This document shows, one piece after another, positions 13,214-21,161 of a DNA stretch of 21,161 nt. Within the stretch, counting starts at the first letter, position 1. Each line of letters starts with the position of its first letter. The notes beneath the pieces are model-generated. The model saw nothing but the letters and a program-made list of their open reading frames with translations. It did not search any database and was not told the DNA's origin. Made by a program: the position numbers and the translations under genes. Source of the DNA: Draconibacterium sp. (GTDB lineage Bacteria; Bacteroidota; Bacteroidia; Bacteroidales; Prolixibacteraceae); the NCBI GenBank assembly GCA_027011835.1, contig JALUZN010000363.1:1-21161 (forward strand), read 5' to 3'.

Positions 13214-13846
13214 TTAAAAATTAACGCCAATATTTATCGACACACCATTCATCGACATGTCTGTTCGAATCATCTCCTCATCTTTACTGCCCGGTACAGC
13301 TTTTACATATTTACGGTACGAGTAACCAAGCGAGAAATAAAACTCATTCAGAGTTGTTGTATAAGAGTATCCAACGCCAACAGAAGCTAATGCTCCGGGG
13401 TCGTATTGTGCATATTTCGAAGTATTGTACCGCGAATTTATATTTCCTTTTAAATGCCAGCTGTATCCGGCCTGTCCATAAACGTACGGTGCCCAAACAT
13501 GGTCTTTATTAAAATAATACTTATAATCTATTGTAATCGGCATAAACATCTCATCGGTAAATTCTACTCCCAGCGAACCGGTTAAAACATGCCTGTCTAA
13601 ACGGTAACCAATTCGAAAATTTGCTACTGTTCGCATAATAAACTCATCGGTTAGTGTTTGCGATGGATTTACGGCAACTTCCAAACCGGCAATAACTCTA
13701 TTTTGCATTCGCAAAATAGAAAACTTCGGTTCTGCAGCATCGGGAGTAGCTGCTTTTTCTTTTTTGTTTAAAATAGTTTCTGATTCGTTGGCCGCATAAG
13801 TGATAAATGCCGACATAAAAAAAAGGAACAATAAGACTGTTTTCAT
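13214..13846 (-). CDS. Outer-membrane beta-barrel protein
   Basis: A 210-residue protein with a signal peptide (MKTVLLFLFFMSAFITYAA). After a short disordered segment (ETILNKKEKAATPDAAEP) it shows alternating hydrophobic/polar strands rich in aromatic residues: VIAGLEVAVNPS, NFRIGYRLDRHVLTGSLGVEF, ITIDYKYYFN, APYVYGQAGYSWHLKG, ASVGVGYSYTTTLNEFYFSLGYSY. It ends in VSINIGVNF, whose terminal Phe is typical of Bam-assembled barrels. Eight strands are likely. The specific role is unknown. The start at 13846 fits the signal peptide; the frame extends to a TTG at 13882. It is the first gene of a two-gene unit with the MORN protein. Confidence 0.82.
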   Translation of the reverse strand: MKTVLLFLFFMSAFITYAANESETILNKKEKAATPDAAEPKFSILRMQNRVIAGLEVAVNPSQTLTDEFIMRTVANFRIGYRLDRHVLTGSLGVEFTDEMFMPITIDYKYYFNKDHVWAPYVYGQAGYSWHLKGNINSRYNTSKYAQYDPGALASVGVGYSYTTTLNEFYFSLGYSYRKYVKAVPGSKDEEMIRTDMSMNGVSINIGVNF

Positions 13847-14014
13847 TTTTGGTTTCTGTTTCTGTTTAAATTTGTTTTTCAATAAAGCGCATAAAAGTAA
13901 AAAAATATCGAAAACAAAAGGTGATTCTTATCAGCAATTCATCAATTATTCGATGTATATATTCGAGGTTTAAAAAATGGATAATAGAATGGTAGGAATA
14001 AACGTCGTGTGTTT

Positions 14015-14048
14015 AAAAAAAAGCCACCCGTCAAACAACGGATGGCTT
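14015..14048 (-). terminator. Intrinsic terminator of the susCD operon
   Basis: On the minus strand AAGCCATCCG (14048-14039) pairs with CGGGTGGCTT (14030-14021), with one T-G wobble, and is followed by a run of T (14022-14015). It lies about 30 bases after the stop of the DUF1735 gene. On the + strand the corresponding pair is a C-A mismatch, so it is oriented for the minus transcript. Confidence 0.8.
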
Positions 14049-14077
14049 CTTTATACTTACTGTTTCAAATGTTGTTA

Positions 14078-15013
14078 TTACAGTTGTTGATAAATATGCC
14101 AAGAAAGGTTAGTATAGTATTGGTATGCTATTTTAAACACCCATTTACCATTATCGTCTCTATAGCAGTAATTAAAAACTCCACCTGGACTACCAGGACC
14201 ATCATAATTATCGAGTTGTTTAAACTGATCAGGATCGTCGCTTTTAGTAATTGTTACGTAATAAGCATTCTCATGCCCATCAATAGTTTCTGCTGTCTGA
14301 CTAACTTCGAACTCAACATTTCCCCAACCAGCATAAGAGTATTGAGTAACAAGACCTGTTGAAGAAGTTGTTAGCAACATTGTTTCAGTAGGAACATATC
14401 CTGAGAAATCATTTGATCCATGATACCACCACTGTCCAGAAAGTGCATAGTTTCCGTGGTATAAATTATATACACCCACTTTAATATACTGTGTTCCAAA
14501 GTTCCCACTAACAATAATATTGGGATCAGAAACATCTGTTATAGAAATGGCCATCATGAATTTATCATCGGCAGAAAGTCCCTTTGTAAAGAAATTTACA
14601 GTAACTTCTGCTTCACGTTCTCCTGCAGGAATTGTAACAGTTGCTGTTGTCAAGTCATGCTTACTACTGGGGAATAATTTAAACCCAGGATTCTCAGCAA
14701 TAAATTTATTTGCTGCATCGTCGTCGAGAGATACAGTGACTGTTAAATCATGATCTAATTGCCAAGGCGACGATAAGTTTACTCTGAAATTTGCCGAATA
14801 AGACTGATTAGGGTCAATTGTTCCCGGAAATGATTTTACAATATACCCAGCAGAGTTTGGCATTTCGTTAAAATCAACAACATATGGAGTTGCAGCAAAG
14901 TCAGGTGTCATTACACCATTAAACTCATTCACGTCCTTATCATCTAAACAAGATGTTAAGAAAAGCAGTGCAACGGCTGTTATTGATACAAATATTTTTC
15001 TTAATGTATTCAT
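14078..15013 (-). CDS. DUF1735-containing surface lipoprotein of the susCD operon
   Basis: A 311-residue lipoprotein with lipobox LFLTSC (Cys22), followed by acidic LDDKD, the kind of tail that marks surface export in Bacteroidota. The N-terminal half resembles the DUF1735 (BT_3987-like) immunoglobulin-type domain: YIVKSFPGT, ANFRVNLSSPWQLDHDLTVTVS and TVTIPAGEREAEVTVNFF. The aromatic C-terminal half (GNYALSGQWWYHGSND ... WVFKIAYQYY) may be the BT_3044-like domain that often accompanies it. Such proteins sit beside SusC/SusD pairs and are thought to help capture ligand at the cell surface, as SusE and SusF do. It is the last gene of the operon, 30 bases after susD. The ligand is not deducible. 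Confidence 0.8.
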   Translation of the reverse strand: MNTLRKIFVSITAVALLFLTSCLDDKDVNEFNGVMTPDFAATPYVVDFNEMPNSAGYIVKSFPGTIDPNQSYSANFRVNLSSPWQLDHDLTVTVSLDDDAANKFIAENPGFKLFPSSKHDLTTATVTIPAGEREAEVTVNFFTKGLSADDKFMMAISITDVSDPNIIVSGNFGTQYIKVGVYNLYHGNYALSGQWWYHGSNDFSGYVPTETMLLTTSSTGLVTQYSYAGWGNVEFEVSQTAETIDGHENAYYVTITKSDDPDQFKQLDNYDGPGSPGGVFNYCYRDDNGKWVFKIAYQYYTNLSWHIYQQL

Positions 15014-15043
15014 TTTATATTCAATTTATTATTTACACTAGTA

Positions 15044-16654
15044 CTATTTAACATCCCAGAAAATTTTGGCATCCATAATAAATTCAGAGTTATAAGGAAC
15101 TCCGGTTTTATCGATAGCTGCTTTTACATTTTCAGAATTAATATCTAACTCTTTTTGAGTATATAACATACGTACCGGAACCTGTGCTCTTACAATATTA
15201 AAATAGTAAGAAATCATAGAGTTATCTACTGCTGTAGGATCAAGTGGGTCGGGATATCCTGTTCTGCGGAAATCGGCCCATGTTTCGTAATGGTAAAGAC
15301 CAACACCGGCAATATATTTTTGATACATAATAGAACGAACAGGATTTGAAGCATCCCAGGCAGCAGGACCTTTTAATGTTCCTTCGGCACCCATATACTT
15401 GTCTAAAAGAGGAGCAGTATCCTCAACTCCTGCTCTTGCAGCATAGTAGTTAAACGAATCTTCAATACCTTTTTTAAACATCTCTTCGGCAGTACCTGAA
15501 ACACCGGCTGAAGATAAATTATAACCACGAGCTAAAGCTTCTGCAATTAAGAAGTCGGTTTCAACAATCGACATTACAGTAACATCGTCGTCGCTGGCTC
15601 CATAAATACCGGGGCCCATTCTAATAGCAGCTTCTTTCCAGTGGTCTTCAACAGCACCATTTACACCTAACTGAAGTCCATGGCTGTAATCTTTAGAAGA
15701 AACTCCCGGCTCCCAACACATTTCTAAACGTGGGTCGCCATTGTCTTTATATAAGGTTAGCAAGAAAATATTTAACCCATATTGTTGGTTCTCATTTGTT
15801 AAATTCCCTTTGTAGTCTTTACCAAAGCCATATAACGGATTCATTTTACCGTCTTGGTTGGCAATGTATCCTGGATTTGCTGTAAGCGACTCGCTTAAGA
15901 AACCTGCCTCATCGAAGTTCATATTCGAAGTGATGTATGATTGACGATCAGCCATTTCTGCCTGACGCAATAAAATACGCAATTTTAATGTATTAGCATA
16001 TTGCTTCCAAATCGTAAGATCTCCACCTGCAATAATATCGTTTTTCGATGCGATGGTCAACGACGCTTCTTCGGCTGCATTTAAAAGTAAAACTGCGGAA
16101 TCTAACTGAACAACCAAGTCTTCATATATTGTCTTAGCATCGTCGTATACCGGCTGGGTATTTCCCTCAAATCCCTTAATGGCTTCGAAGTAAGGAACAT
16201 CTCCATAAGTATCGACCAATCTTTGGTAAGTTGCCGATTCCATAATTTTTGCAATGGCCACATAAGCAGGGGTTCCATCAATCACACCCTGCTTCTTTAC
16301 ATAGTCTAAACTTTTTAGCTCATTCAAGTAAGGTTTATTAAAACCATTATTGTAGTCGGAAGAAGTCATGTTGTAACTCTTAACATTGTTCCAACCCGAC
16401 CAGCCGCCAGAGTGCGCGTAATATCCAATCCAAGCTCCAAAAACCGGAAAGCAAGTTCCTCTCAAATTATTACTGTTATTAGTTGAGCCTATGTGCTGAC
16501 GTTCTGCAAATTGTTTTTCAGCACCTGTTAGAACAAGGTCTTTTGTCGATTTGGTTAAACTGTTAGGATTTTGATTAACGTCTAACCACTCTGTACATCC
16601 TGTTACTCCTGCGAGTAAAAGTATTGATAATAAATATATTCTAATTTTTTTCAT
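15044..16654 (-). CDS. SusD/RagB-family nutrient-binding lipoprotein (SusD_2 type)
   Basis: A 536-residue surface lipoprotein that caps the SusC transporter and delivers ligand. The signal ends in a lipobox LLLAGVTGC (Cys20). The sequence then has TEWLDVNQNPN, typical of the SusD-like_2 branch rather than classic starch SusD. Helical TPR-like stretches follow, for example YKNYQ-like DDAKTIYEDLVVQLDSAVLLLNAAEE and DLTIWKQYANTLKLRILLRQAEM. The C-terminal region has MYQKYIAGVGLYHYETWADFRRTGYPDP, where family members carry the W.D.RRTG signature. Length and motifs indicate a complete protein. It lies 20 bases after susC and is part of the same transcript. The branch is often found in pairs without adjacent carbohydrate enzymes, as here. 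Confidence 0.93.
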   Translation of the reverse strand: MKKIRIYLLSILLLAGVTGCTEWLDVNQNPNSLTKSTKDLVLTGAEKQFAERQHIGSTNNSNNLRGTCFPVFGAWIGYYAHSGGWSGWNNVKSYNMTSSDYNNGFNKPYLNELKSLDYVKKQGVIDGTPAYVAIAKIMESATYQRLVDTYGDVPYFEAIKGFEGNTQPVYDDAKTIYEDLVVQLDSAVLLLNAAEEASLTIASKNDIIAGGDLTIWKQYANTLKLRILLRQAEMADRQSYITSNMNFDEAGFLSESLTANPGYIANQDGKMNPLYGFGKDYKGNLTNENQQYGLNIFLLTLYKDNGDPRLEMCWEPGVSSKDYSHGLQLGVNGAVEDHWKEAAIRMGPGIYGASDDDVTVMSIVETDFLIAEALARGYNLSSAGVSGTAEEMFKKGIEDSFNYYAARAGVEDTAPLLDKYMGAEGTLKGPAAWDASNPVRSIMYQKYIAGVGLYHYETWADFRRTGYPDPLDPTAVDNSMISYYFNIVRAQVPVRMLYTQKELDINSENVKAAIDKTGVPYNSEFIMDAKIFWDVK

Positions 16655-16674
16655 CTTATTTCGTTTTTAATTTA

Positions 16675-19600
16675 TTAGAATGTGATAGTTACGTTAAATC
16701 CATAAGATTTCGATGGTGGAATAGATGCAGGAGGCGCATAACCAACATCATTATCATTACCTTTATTTGCTTCAGGATCGCCATACATATTCGAATCGGG
16801 TAAGAACATAAACAGGTTCCTTCCAACAAAACCGGCTTTTATCCCTTTAACAAAACCGCCGGTTCCCGATGTTAAGAAACGTTCAGGAACATCGTAATAT
16901 AAACTTAATTCACGTATTTTCCAGAAAGCAGCATTAGTAACAAAAGGACGAGAAACGCCTCTATAGGTTTGTGTCCAGAAATCGACGTTACCATCATTGG
17001 TTGTAATATTTGTATTCTCCACGTATTCAGGATTGTCGGCAGTACCTACATTAATAACCGAGTTAGGAAATACAAAACGCTCACGACCGGCTGAAGCAGA
17101 AATAGCTGAAATACCGGGGAACATCATATCGCGTCCAGGGCCGCTTCGTAAAACAAATCCTCCACGGTATTCAGCAGAAATACCTGCAGTAAATCCTTTA
17201 TACCTTAAGTAAGTCTGTAATCCGAGAATATGTTTTGGAGTAGTTTGTCCGGTAATTACCAAATCGGTACTTTTTGTTGGTAAACCTGTTTTAGCATCGA
17301 CAATAACGCGTCCCTGTGGATCTCTGTCGAAATCGGATGCTTTATTTACCGGATATGGTTGCCCTTTAATCGCGTAAACAAAATTATTCCTTCCGGGACG
17401 AGAAATATTAAGTTCGTCAAACTTATCTGTTAACGATACAACTAAACTGTTCCAGTTGGCGTAGTTAATATTTACGTCCCAGCGGAAATCTTTTGTTGAT
17501 ACAGGAACCAAGCCTAACTCAACCTCAACACCACTGTTTTTCATCTCACCTGCATTTACAAACATCGAGCTATAACCCGAGCTGTAAGGAATTTCAGCAG
17601 GCAATGTTTGGTTTGTTGTACTCATTGTGTAATAAGCCATTTCAAGATTAATTCTTGATTCGAAGAAATTTAAATCCATTCCAATCTCTTTCGAAAGGGT
17701 AAATTCAGGTTCAAGATATCTGTTTTTTAACGATCCACTAATTGAGTGTGCAGTTAAGTCTCCGTAAGGGAAACCTCCTGTAACTACAAAAGTATTCTCA
17801 AGAGAATAAGGTAAAATATTAATACTACCTACTTTAGCAATACCTCCACGTAATTTTCCATAACTGAGAACACTGTTGTCAGCCAGTGCTGGAATTGCTT
17901 CGGTAAATACAAACGATACATCAACTCCCGGGTAGAAGAACGACCATTGTGAAGGATCTAATCTTGAATCCCAGTCGTTTCGACCACTAGCGTGTAAAAA
18001 TAAGAAGTTTTTATATCCTAAAGTAACATCGCCGAAAACACCCATTGTGCGTCCTTCATAGTATGCCTGACTTCCTCCTAATTCACCTAAACGATTACTA
18101 ATGTTATAAAGTCCGGGAACTTCTAATGCTGAAGCACTAACATTAATATAATGCACATAGCCAGAACGGGTAGTAGCACCTAAAATTGTTGTAAGTTTAA
18201 AATCTTCAAACTCGTTGTTTGCAGTTAAAATAAAGTCGTTTGTCCAACGAAAGTCGTAACTTGAACCATCAGAAACACTGGCTTTTTTATCACCACCGCT
18301 TGGTGTCGATCTTCCTGATTCGTGCTCTGCCCAGTACGAGAAATTCCACTCTTCGTGCGTAGTTTTATAAGTACTGTTATTTAACGAAAGCGAACTTCTT
18401 ACCATTCCGTTTAACCACGAAGTAATATCCTGAGAAAGAGTTAATGTACCAATTAACTGGTCGCGTCTTCTCTTTCTGCGGTTTTTATCCTTCTCGGTAT
18501 AAGGGTTGTTGTAATAGTCGTTGTAATAGTGGTCAATGTCGGCCCAGTTTGTTTTTTCCGGAGTAGAAGGGGTACGCCAATCGGAATAACTTGTTAAAGG
18601 AATGTGTTGACCGGTATTATAAATCGGCCAAAGGAAATTTGCTGTAGAGATTTCGTCTTCGGTATGTGTATAGTTCACATTACCAGTGGCTTTAAATCCT
18701 TTGTATTTTCTCGAGCCATTTAAACGAATAGCATCTCTTCTTAAGTCATCTCCTGGAACTAACCCTTTAACAACCGCATCCTGAATAGAAGCGAAGAAAG
18801 TACTTTTTTTGTCGCCGGCAGAAAACGAAAGATCATTTTGGATTGTCATACCTGTATCGAAAGCTCTTTCTTTTTCGCCGGGAATAGCAGCGTAAATAAC
18901 TTCCTGCATTCTACCATATTCATCCTTACGTCCAATGCCTCTCATTTTACCATCGAATTCGTCACCATATTGTTGGTTCTCGTAAGCTTCAAATATAGGA
19001 TTCCCATATTTGTCGCTCGAAGAACCGGTTCCGAAACGAGTTTGGAACTCAGGCAAATAGGCTACTTTATCGAAAGTAGTTGTGTTACTAAACTGAACTT
19101 GCATACTCTCTTTGCTTCCCTGCTTGGTTGTTACCATAATAACACCGTTTGCAGCGTCAGATCCATAAAGAGCCGATGCATTCGCACCTTTCAAAATACT
19201 GATCTCTTTTACATCGTTCGGGTTTAACGAAGTTAAATAACTTAACGAAACAGGAACTCCGTCTAATACCAAAAGAGCTTGGTTGTTTCCGGTAAACGAC
19301 CGGTTACCCCTTAGAATTACCCTTTGGCTTGTATTTACTCCTGTACTAACAGTTGTAATTTGCAAACCGGCAACTTTACCCATAAGACCTCCTGCAATAG
19401 TAGGAGATTTGGCCATGTTCAGTTGCTCATCGCTGATACTACTCATCGCATAACCAACTTCACGAGCGGAACGTTCAATACCAATTGCAGTAACAACAAC
19501 CTCGTCGATTCCAACAAGATCAGGCTTCAATGCAATTTTGTAATCGCTTGCAGAAGTCAACTCAACATTCTGAGTTTTCATACCTACAAAACTAACTACC

Positions 19601-19815
19601 AATGCTTTTGCATCCTGAGGAATTTTCATTTCGAAAACTCCATCGATACTGGTAATCGTACCAAGGGTAGTGCCCTTAACCGATACCGAAACCCCGGGTA
19701 TTGGTTGACCATCCTCAGTTGAGGTTACCGTACCGGTAATATTCCTCGTTTGAGCATTTGCCACCAATGTTCCCATGAATAGGAGAATCGATAAAAAAAA
19801 CGCAATTTTTTTCAT
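16675..19815 (-). CDS. SusC/RagA-family TonB-linked outer-membrane transporter
   Basis: A 1046-residue TonB-dependent transporter that imports oligomeric nutrients across the outer membrane together with its SusD lid. A signal peptide (MKKIAFFLSILLFMGTLVANA) is followed by a carboxypeptidase-D regulatory-like domain (ITGTVTSTEDGQPIPGVSVS ... VSFVGMKTQNVEL, about 25-108). The plug follows, with DEVVVTAIGIERSAREVGYA, LVLDGVPVS and the family signature LKGANASALYGSDAANGVIM. A large beta-barrel runs to KSYGFNVTITF. There is no extra STN domain before the carboxypeptidase-like domain, so it is not of the sigma-regulating transducer type. It heads the three-gene operon. The substrate is unknown; no glycoside hydrolase or peptidase is encoded in the same operon. 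Confidence 0.96.
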   Translation of the reverse strand: MKKIAFFLSILLFMGTLVANAQTRNITGTVTSTEDGQPIPGVSVSVKGTTLGTITSIDGVFEMKIPQDAKALVVSFVGMKTQNVELTSASDYKIALKPDLVGIDEVVVTAIGIERSAREVGYAMSSISDEQLNMAKSPTIAGGLMGKVAGLQITTVSTGVNTSQRVILRGNRSFTGNNQALLVLDGVPVSLSYLTSLNPNDVKEISILKGANASALYGSDAANGVIMVTTKQGSKESMQVQFSNTTTFDKVAYLPEFQTRFGTGSSSDKYGNPIFEAYENQQYGDEFDGKMRGIGRKDEYGRMQEVIYAAIPGEKERAFDTGMTIQNDLSFSAGDKKSTFFASIQDAVVKGLVPGDDLRRDAIRLNGSRKYKGFKATGNVNYTHTEDEISTANFLWPIYNTGQHIPLTSYSDWRTPSTPEKTNWADIDHYYNDYYNNPYTEKDKNRRKRRRDQLIGTLTLSQDITSWLNGMVRSSLSLNNSTYKTTHEEWNFSYWAEHESGRSTPSGGDKKASVSDGSSYDFRWTNDFILTANNEFEDFKLTTILGATTRSGYVHYINVSASALEVPGLYNISNRLGELGGSQAYYEGRTMGVFGDVTLGYKNFLFLHASGRNDWDSRLDPSQWSFFYPGVDVSFVFTEAIPALADNSVLSYGKLRGGIAKVGSINILPYSLENTFVVTGGFPYGDLTAHSISGSLKNRYLEPEFTLSKEIGMDLNFFESRINLEMAYYTMSTTNQTLPAEIPYSSGYSSMFVNAGEMKNSGVEVELGLVPVSTKDFRWDVNINYANWNSLVVSLTDKFDELNISRPGRNNFVYAIKGQPYPVNKASDFDRDPQGRVIVDAKTGLPTKSTDLVITGQTTPKHILGLQTYLRYKGFTAGISAEYRGGFVLRSGPGRDMMFPGISAISASAGRERFVFPNSVINVGTADNPEYVENTNITTNDGNVDFWTQTYRGVSRPFVTNAAFWKIRELSLYYDVPERFLTSGTGGFVKGIKAGFVGRNLFMFLPDSNMYGDPEANKGNDNDVGYAPPASIPPSKSYGFNVTITF

Positions 19816-20210
19816 AGAAATAGTTTTAAATTAATAATTAAACAGCATATATAAATAATTCAAAAATTCAACTTGCAGCCGTAATGCATCCCCCAATGCA
19901 CAACCGCCAATTTTTAAATAATTTGATAATTCACAATCCTTGATTTCATAAAATGTTAAAAAACATTAACGCGACAAATTTATAAAAAGAATTGTAACAT
20001 GAAAATATTTTGAAATTTATTTTACTCTATTTTCAACAACTACGAACGCACATATAACAAGGGAAGTAAAATGAATTTGGGCAATAACTTTTTGGAAATT
20101 TTCACTGCTAATTGACAATACTAAACAAACGAACTATTAATCTGGAAATTTGACAAGAATAGCTCGGTTCTGCTTTCAATATGACAACAATTTAGAAGAA
20201 ATTAACGAAT
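19816..20210. other. Leader and promoter region of the susCD operon
   Basis: The 395-bp gap has no gene. On the minus strand it has an exact -7 element (19982-19975). Just downstream is a short hairpin AATGTT/AACATT (19967-19952). In the leader, TGCAT and ATGCA (19900-19885) enclose a G-rich loop. The predicted leader is about 150 bases. No terminator is evident for the HAD gene, which points into this region. The segment 19983-20210 is AT-rich, with nothing else I can identify. Confidence 0.55.
19975..19982 (-). promoter_or_regulatory. Predicted -7 element of the susCD operon
   Basis: On the minus strand TAAATTTG matches TAnnTTTG exactly. The -33 region is weak (TTTCATG). Transcription would start near 19968, leaving a leader of about 150 bases before the ATG at 19815, long enough to hold post-transcriptional control elements. 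Confidence 0.4.
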
Positions 20211-20945
20211 TCAACATTGGCGAGAAAAAAAATTGTGCATCTTTTTTATTGTTTCGAAACAATAAACATTTTTAATCGCTTTTATTGACTTTTGTTTATC
20301 AACAAAATCGTTATTTAAACAGTTCCCAATATAAACGGCATCGATACCAAAATTCAAGGCGCCGGCAATATCCACATCCCAATCGTCGCCAATCATTATA
20401 CTTTTCTCTTTTTTTGCATTCGACGATTTTATTGCATGCTCAAAAATTTCGCGTGCAGGTTTCGGTCTTTTCACCTCTTCCGAAGTGAAAATTTTATCGA
20501 AAAACTCTTTTAGCCCCGAGAACTCCATCTTTTTATTCTGAACCTCTTTAAAACCATTGGTAATAATATTCAGCCGGTACTGTTTTTCTTTTAAATCGCT
20601 GAGCAATTCAAGAACTCCCGGGTAGAGTATTTTTTGCTTTGCCATTTCATCGAGATAAAAAGCATTGATCTCCTCTGCTTCGGGGCCTTTTACTTTTAAT
20701 TCTAAAAACGTATCGGAGAATCGTCTCTTTATCAGCTCCTTTTTATCCACCTCATTTTTTCGGTAACTTTCCCACAGTGCGTGGTTGTGTTTTTCGAATA
20801 CATTATAATAGGTATCGAAATCAATCTGTTTTCGTTCAAGTTCGAAACGAGCAAAAGTAATTTGCATCGCCAGTTTCGAGTTGGTTTTAAAATCCCAGAG
20901 TGTATTGTCTAAATCGAAAAACAGGTGAGTGTACTTTTTTTTCAT
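20211..20945 (-). CDS. YjjG-family noncanonical pyrimidine nucleotidase (HAD)
   Basis: A 244-residue cytosolic HAD-superfamily phosphatase. Motif I is FFDLDNTLWDF with nucleophile Asp11 and acid/base Asp13. Motif II is NIITNG, motif III the lysine in RPKPAREIF, and motif IV MIGDDWDVDIAGA. A helical cap follows motif I (about 20-100). Overall the protein resembles YjjG, which dephosphorylates pyrimidine nucleoside monophosphates, including noncanonical ones, as a housecleaning activity. This specific substrate is inferred from family resemblance. It follows rsmI with an 82-base gap and is read in the same direction. Confidence 0.88.
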   Translation of the reverse strand: MKKKYTHLFFDLDNTLWDFKTNSKLAMQITFARFELERKQIDFDTYYNVFEKHNHALWESYRKNEVDKKELIKRRFSDTFLELKVKGPEAEEINAFYLDEMAKQKILYPGVLELLSDLKEKQYRLNIITNGFKEVQNKKMEFSGLKEFFDKIFTSEEVKRPKPAREIFEHAIKSSNAKKEKSIMIGDDWDVDIAGALNFGIDAVYIGNCLNNDFVDKQKSIKAIKNVYCFETIKKMHNFFSRQC

Positions 20946-21027
20946 TTTCTATGCTGCAAAGTTGCGTGCTGCAAATTTTTATTTCGTTTATTAATCGGCA
21001 GTTCGAAAACCTCGATGCTAAAAAAAA

Positions 21028-21161
21028 CTATTTAGCCGATTTCCCTTCAACAACAATAACAATTTCGCCTTTGGGCGGATTGGCTGTATAATACTCTGAA
21101 AGCTCGGTTACTGTTCCACGTTTTTTCTCTTCGTATATTTTCGATATTTCGCGACAAACAA
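21028..21161 (-). CDS. rsmI: 16S rRNA 2'-O-ribose C1402 methyltransferase RsmI, C-terminus (partial)
   Basis: A frame enters from the right edge on the minus strand and stops at TAG (21030-21028). Forty-three residues are visible. They include REISKIYEEKKRGTVTELSE and PPKGEIVIVVEGK, the characteristic C-terminal block of RsmI (RE-x-K-x-x-E-E...RG-x-x-x-E-L...KGE-x-V-x-V-x-G). RsmI methylates the ribose of C1402 in the 30S decoding centre. The SAM-binding N-terminal part lies outside the window, so the call rests on this tail. Confidence 0.85.
   Translation of the reverse strand, partial: VCREISKIYEEKKRGTVTELSEYYTANPPKGEIVIVVEGKSAK

Noticed and set aside
14009..14362. 117-codon plus-strand frame at the 3' end of the DUF1735 gene
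   Set aside because: It overlaps the minus-strand terminator and the lipoprotein's coding region and has no recognisable features.

Overview
The window looks like a chromosomal segment of a Bacteroidota bacterium, probably order Marinilabiliales (Prolixibacteraceae-like). The sequence evidence is a SusC/SusD outer-membrane pair, lipoboxes typical of the phylum, -7 elements of the form TAnnTTTG, weak or absent Shine-Dalgarno sequences, moderately AT-rich DNA, and families centred on this phylum (TlpA-like lipoprotein with a DUF4369-like N-terminus, DUF5522, a DUF6249-like protein, DUF1735). The placement below phylum level is a guess. I see no tRNA, rRNA, CRISPR array, transposase or phage gene.

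Layout. 1-2510: the tail of an unknown gene with its terminator, an unrecognised multi-pass membrane protein (-), and a thioredoxin-fold lipoprotein (+) with its own promoter and terminator. 2508-4998: a small helical protein (-) diverging from DUF5522-fmt-glutamine amidotransferase (+). The fmt/amidotransferase gap is filled entirely by a 7/8-bp tandem repeat. 4999-7292: a repeat-rich accessory patch around a regulatory module made of an ECF sigma factor, a small membrane protein that is probably its partner, and a divergent DUF6249-like membrane protein. The two transcription units start from identical 27-bp ECF-type promoter sequences in opposite orientation. Between and beside them lie two copies of a 153-155 bp inverted-repeat element, a solo arm of the same element, a GC-rich block, and another inverted-repeat element with an 18-bp perfect palindrome. 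7293-9413: a secreted S9-family (DPP IV-like) peptidase. 9678-12491: dnaB and a secreted protein of the Bacteroidetes family usually labelled 'asparagine synthetase B', although it lacks the synthetase motifs. 12495-13846: an operon of an outer-membrane beta-barrel and a secreted MORN-repeat protein. 14078-19815: a three-gene uptake operon, susC-susD-DUF1735 lipoprotein, with no adjacent degradative enzyme. 20211-21161: a YjjG-type HAD nucleotidase and the C-terminus of rsmI.

How it works together. Most coding content is ordinary. Informational genes (fmt, dnaB, rsmI) are mixed with cell-envelope functions (TlpA-like lipoprotein, DPP IV, beta-barrel, SusCD). The unusual content is non-coding: structured, probably dispersed intergenic repeats, and a symmetric ECF promoter pair that predicts a two-armed, autoregulated sigma-factor regulon.
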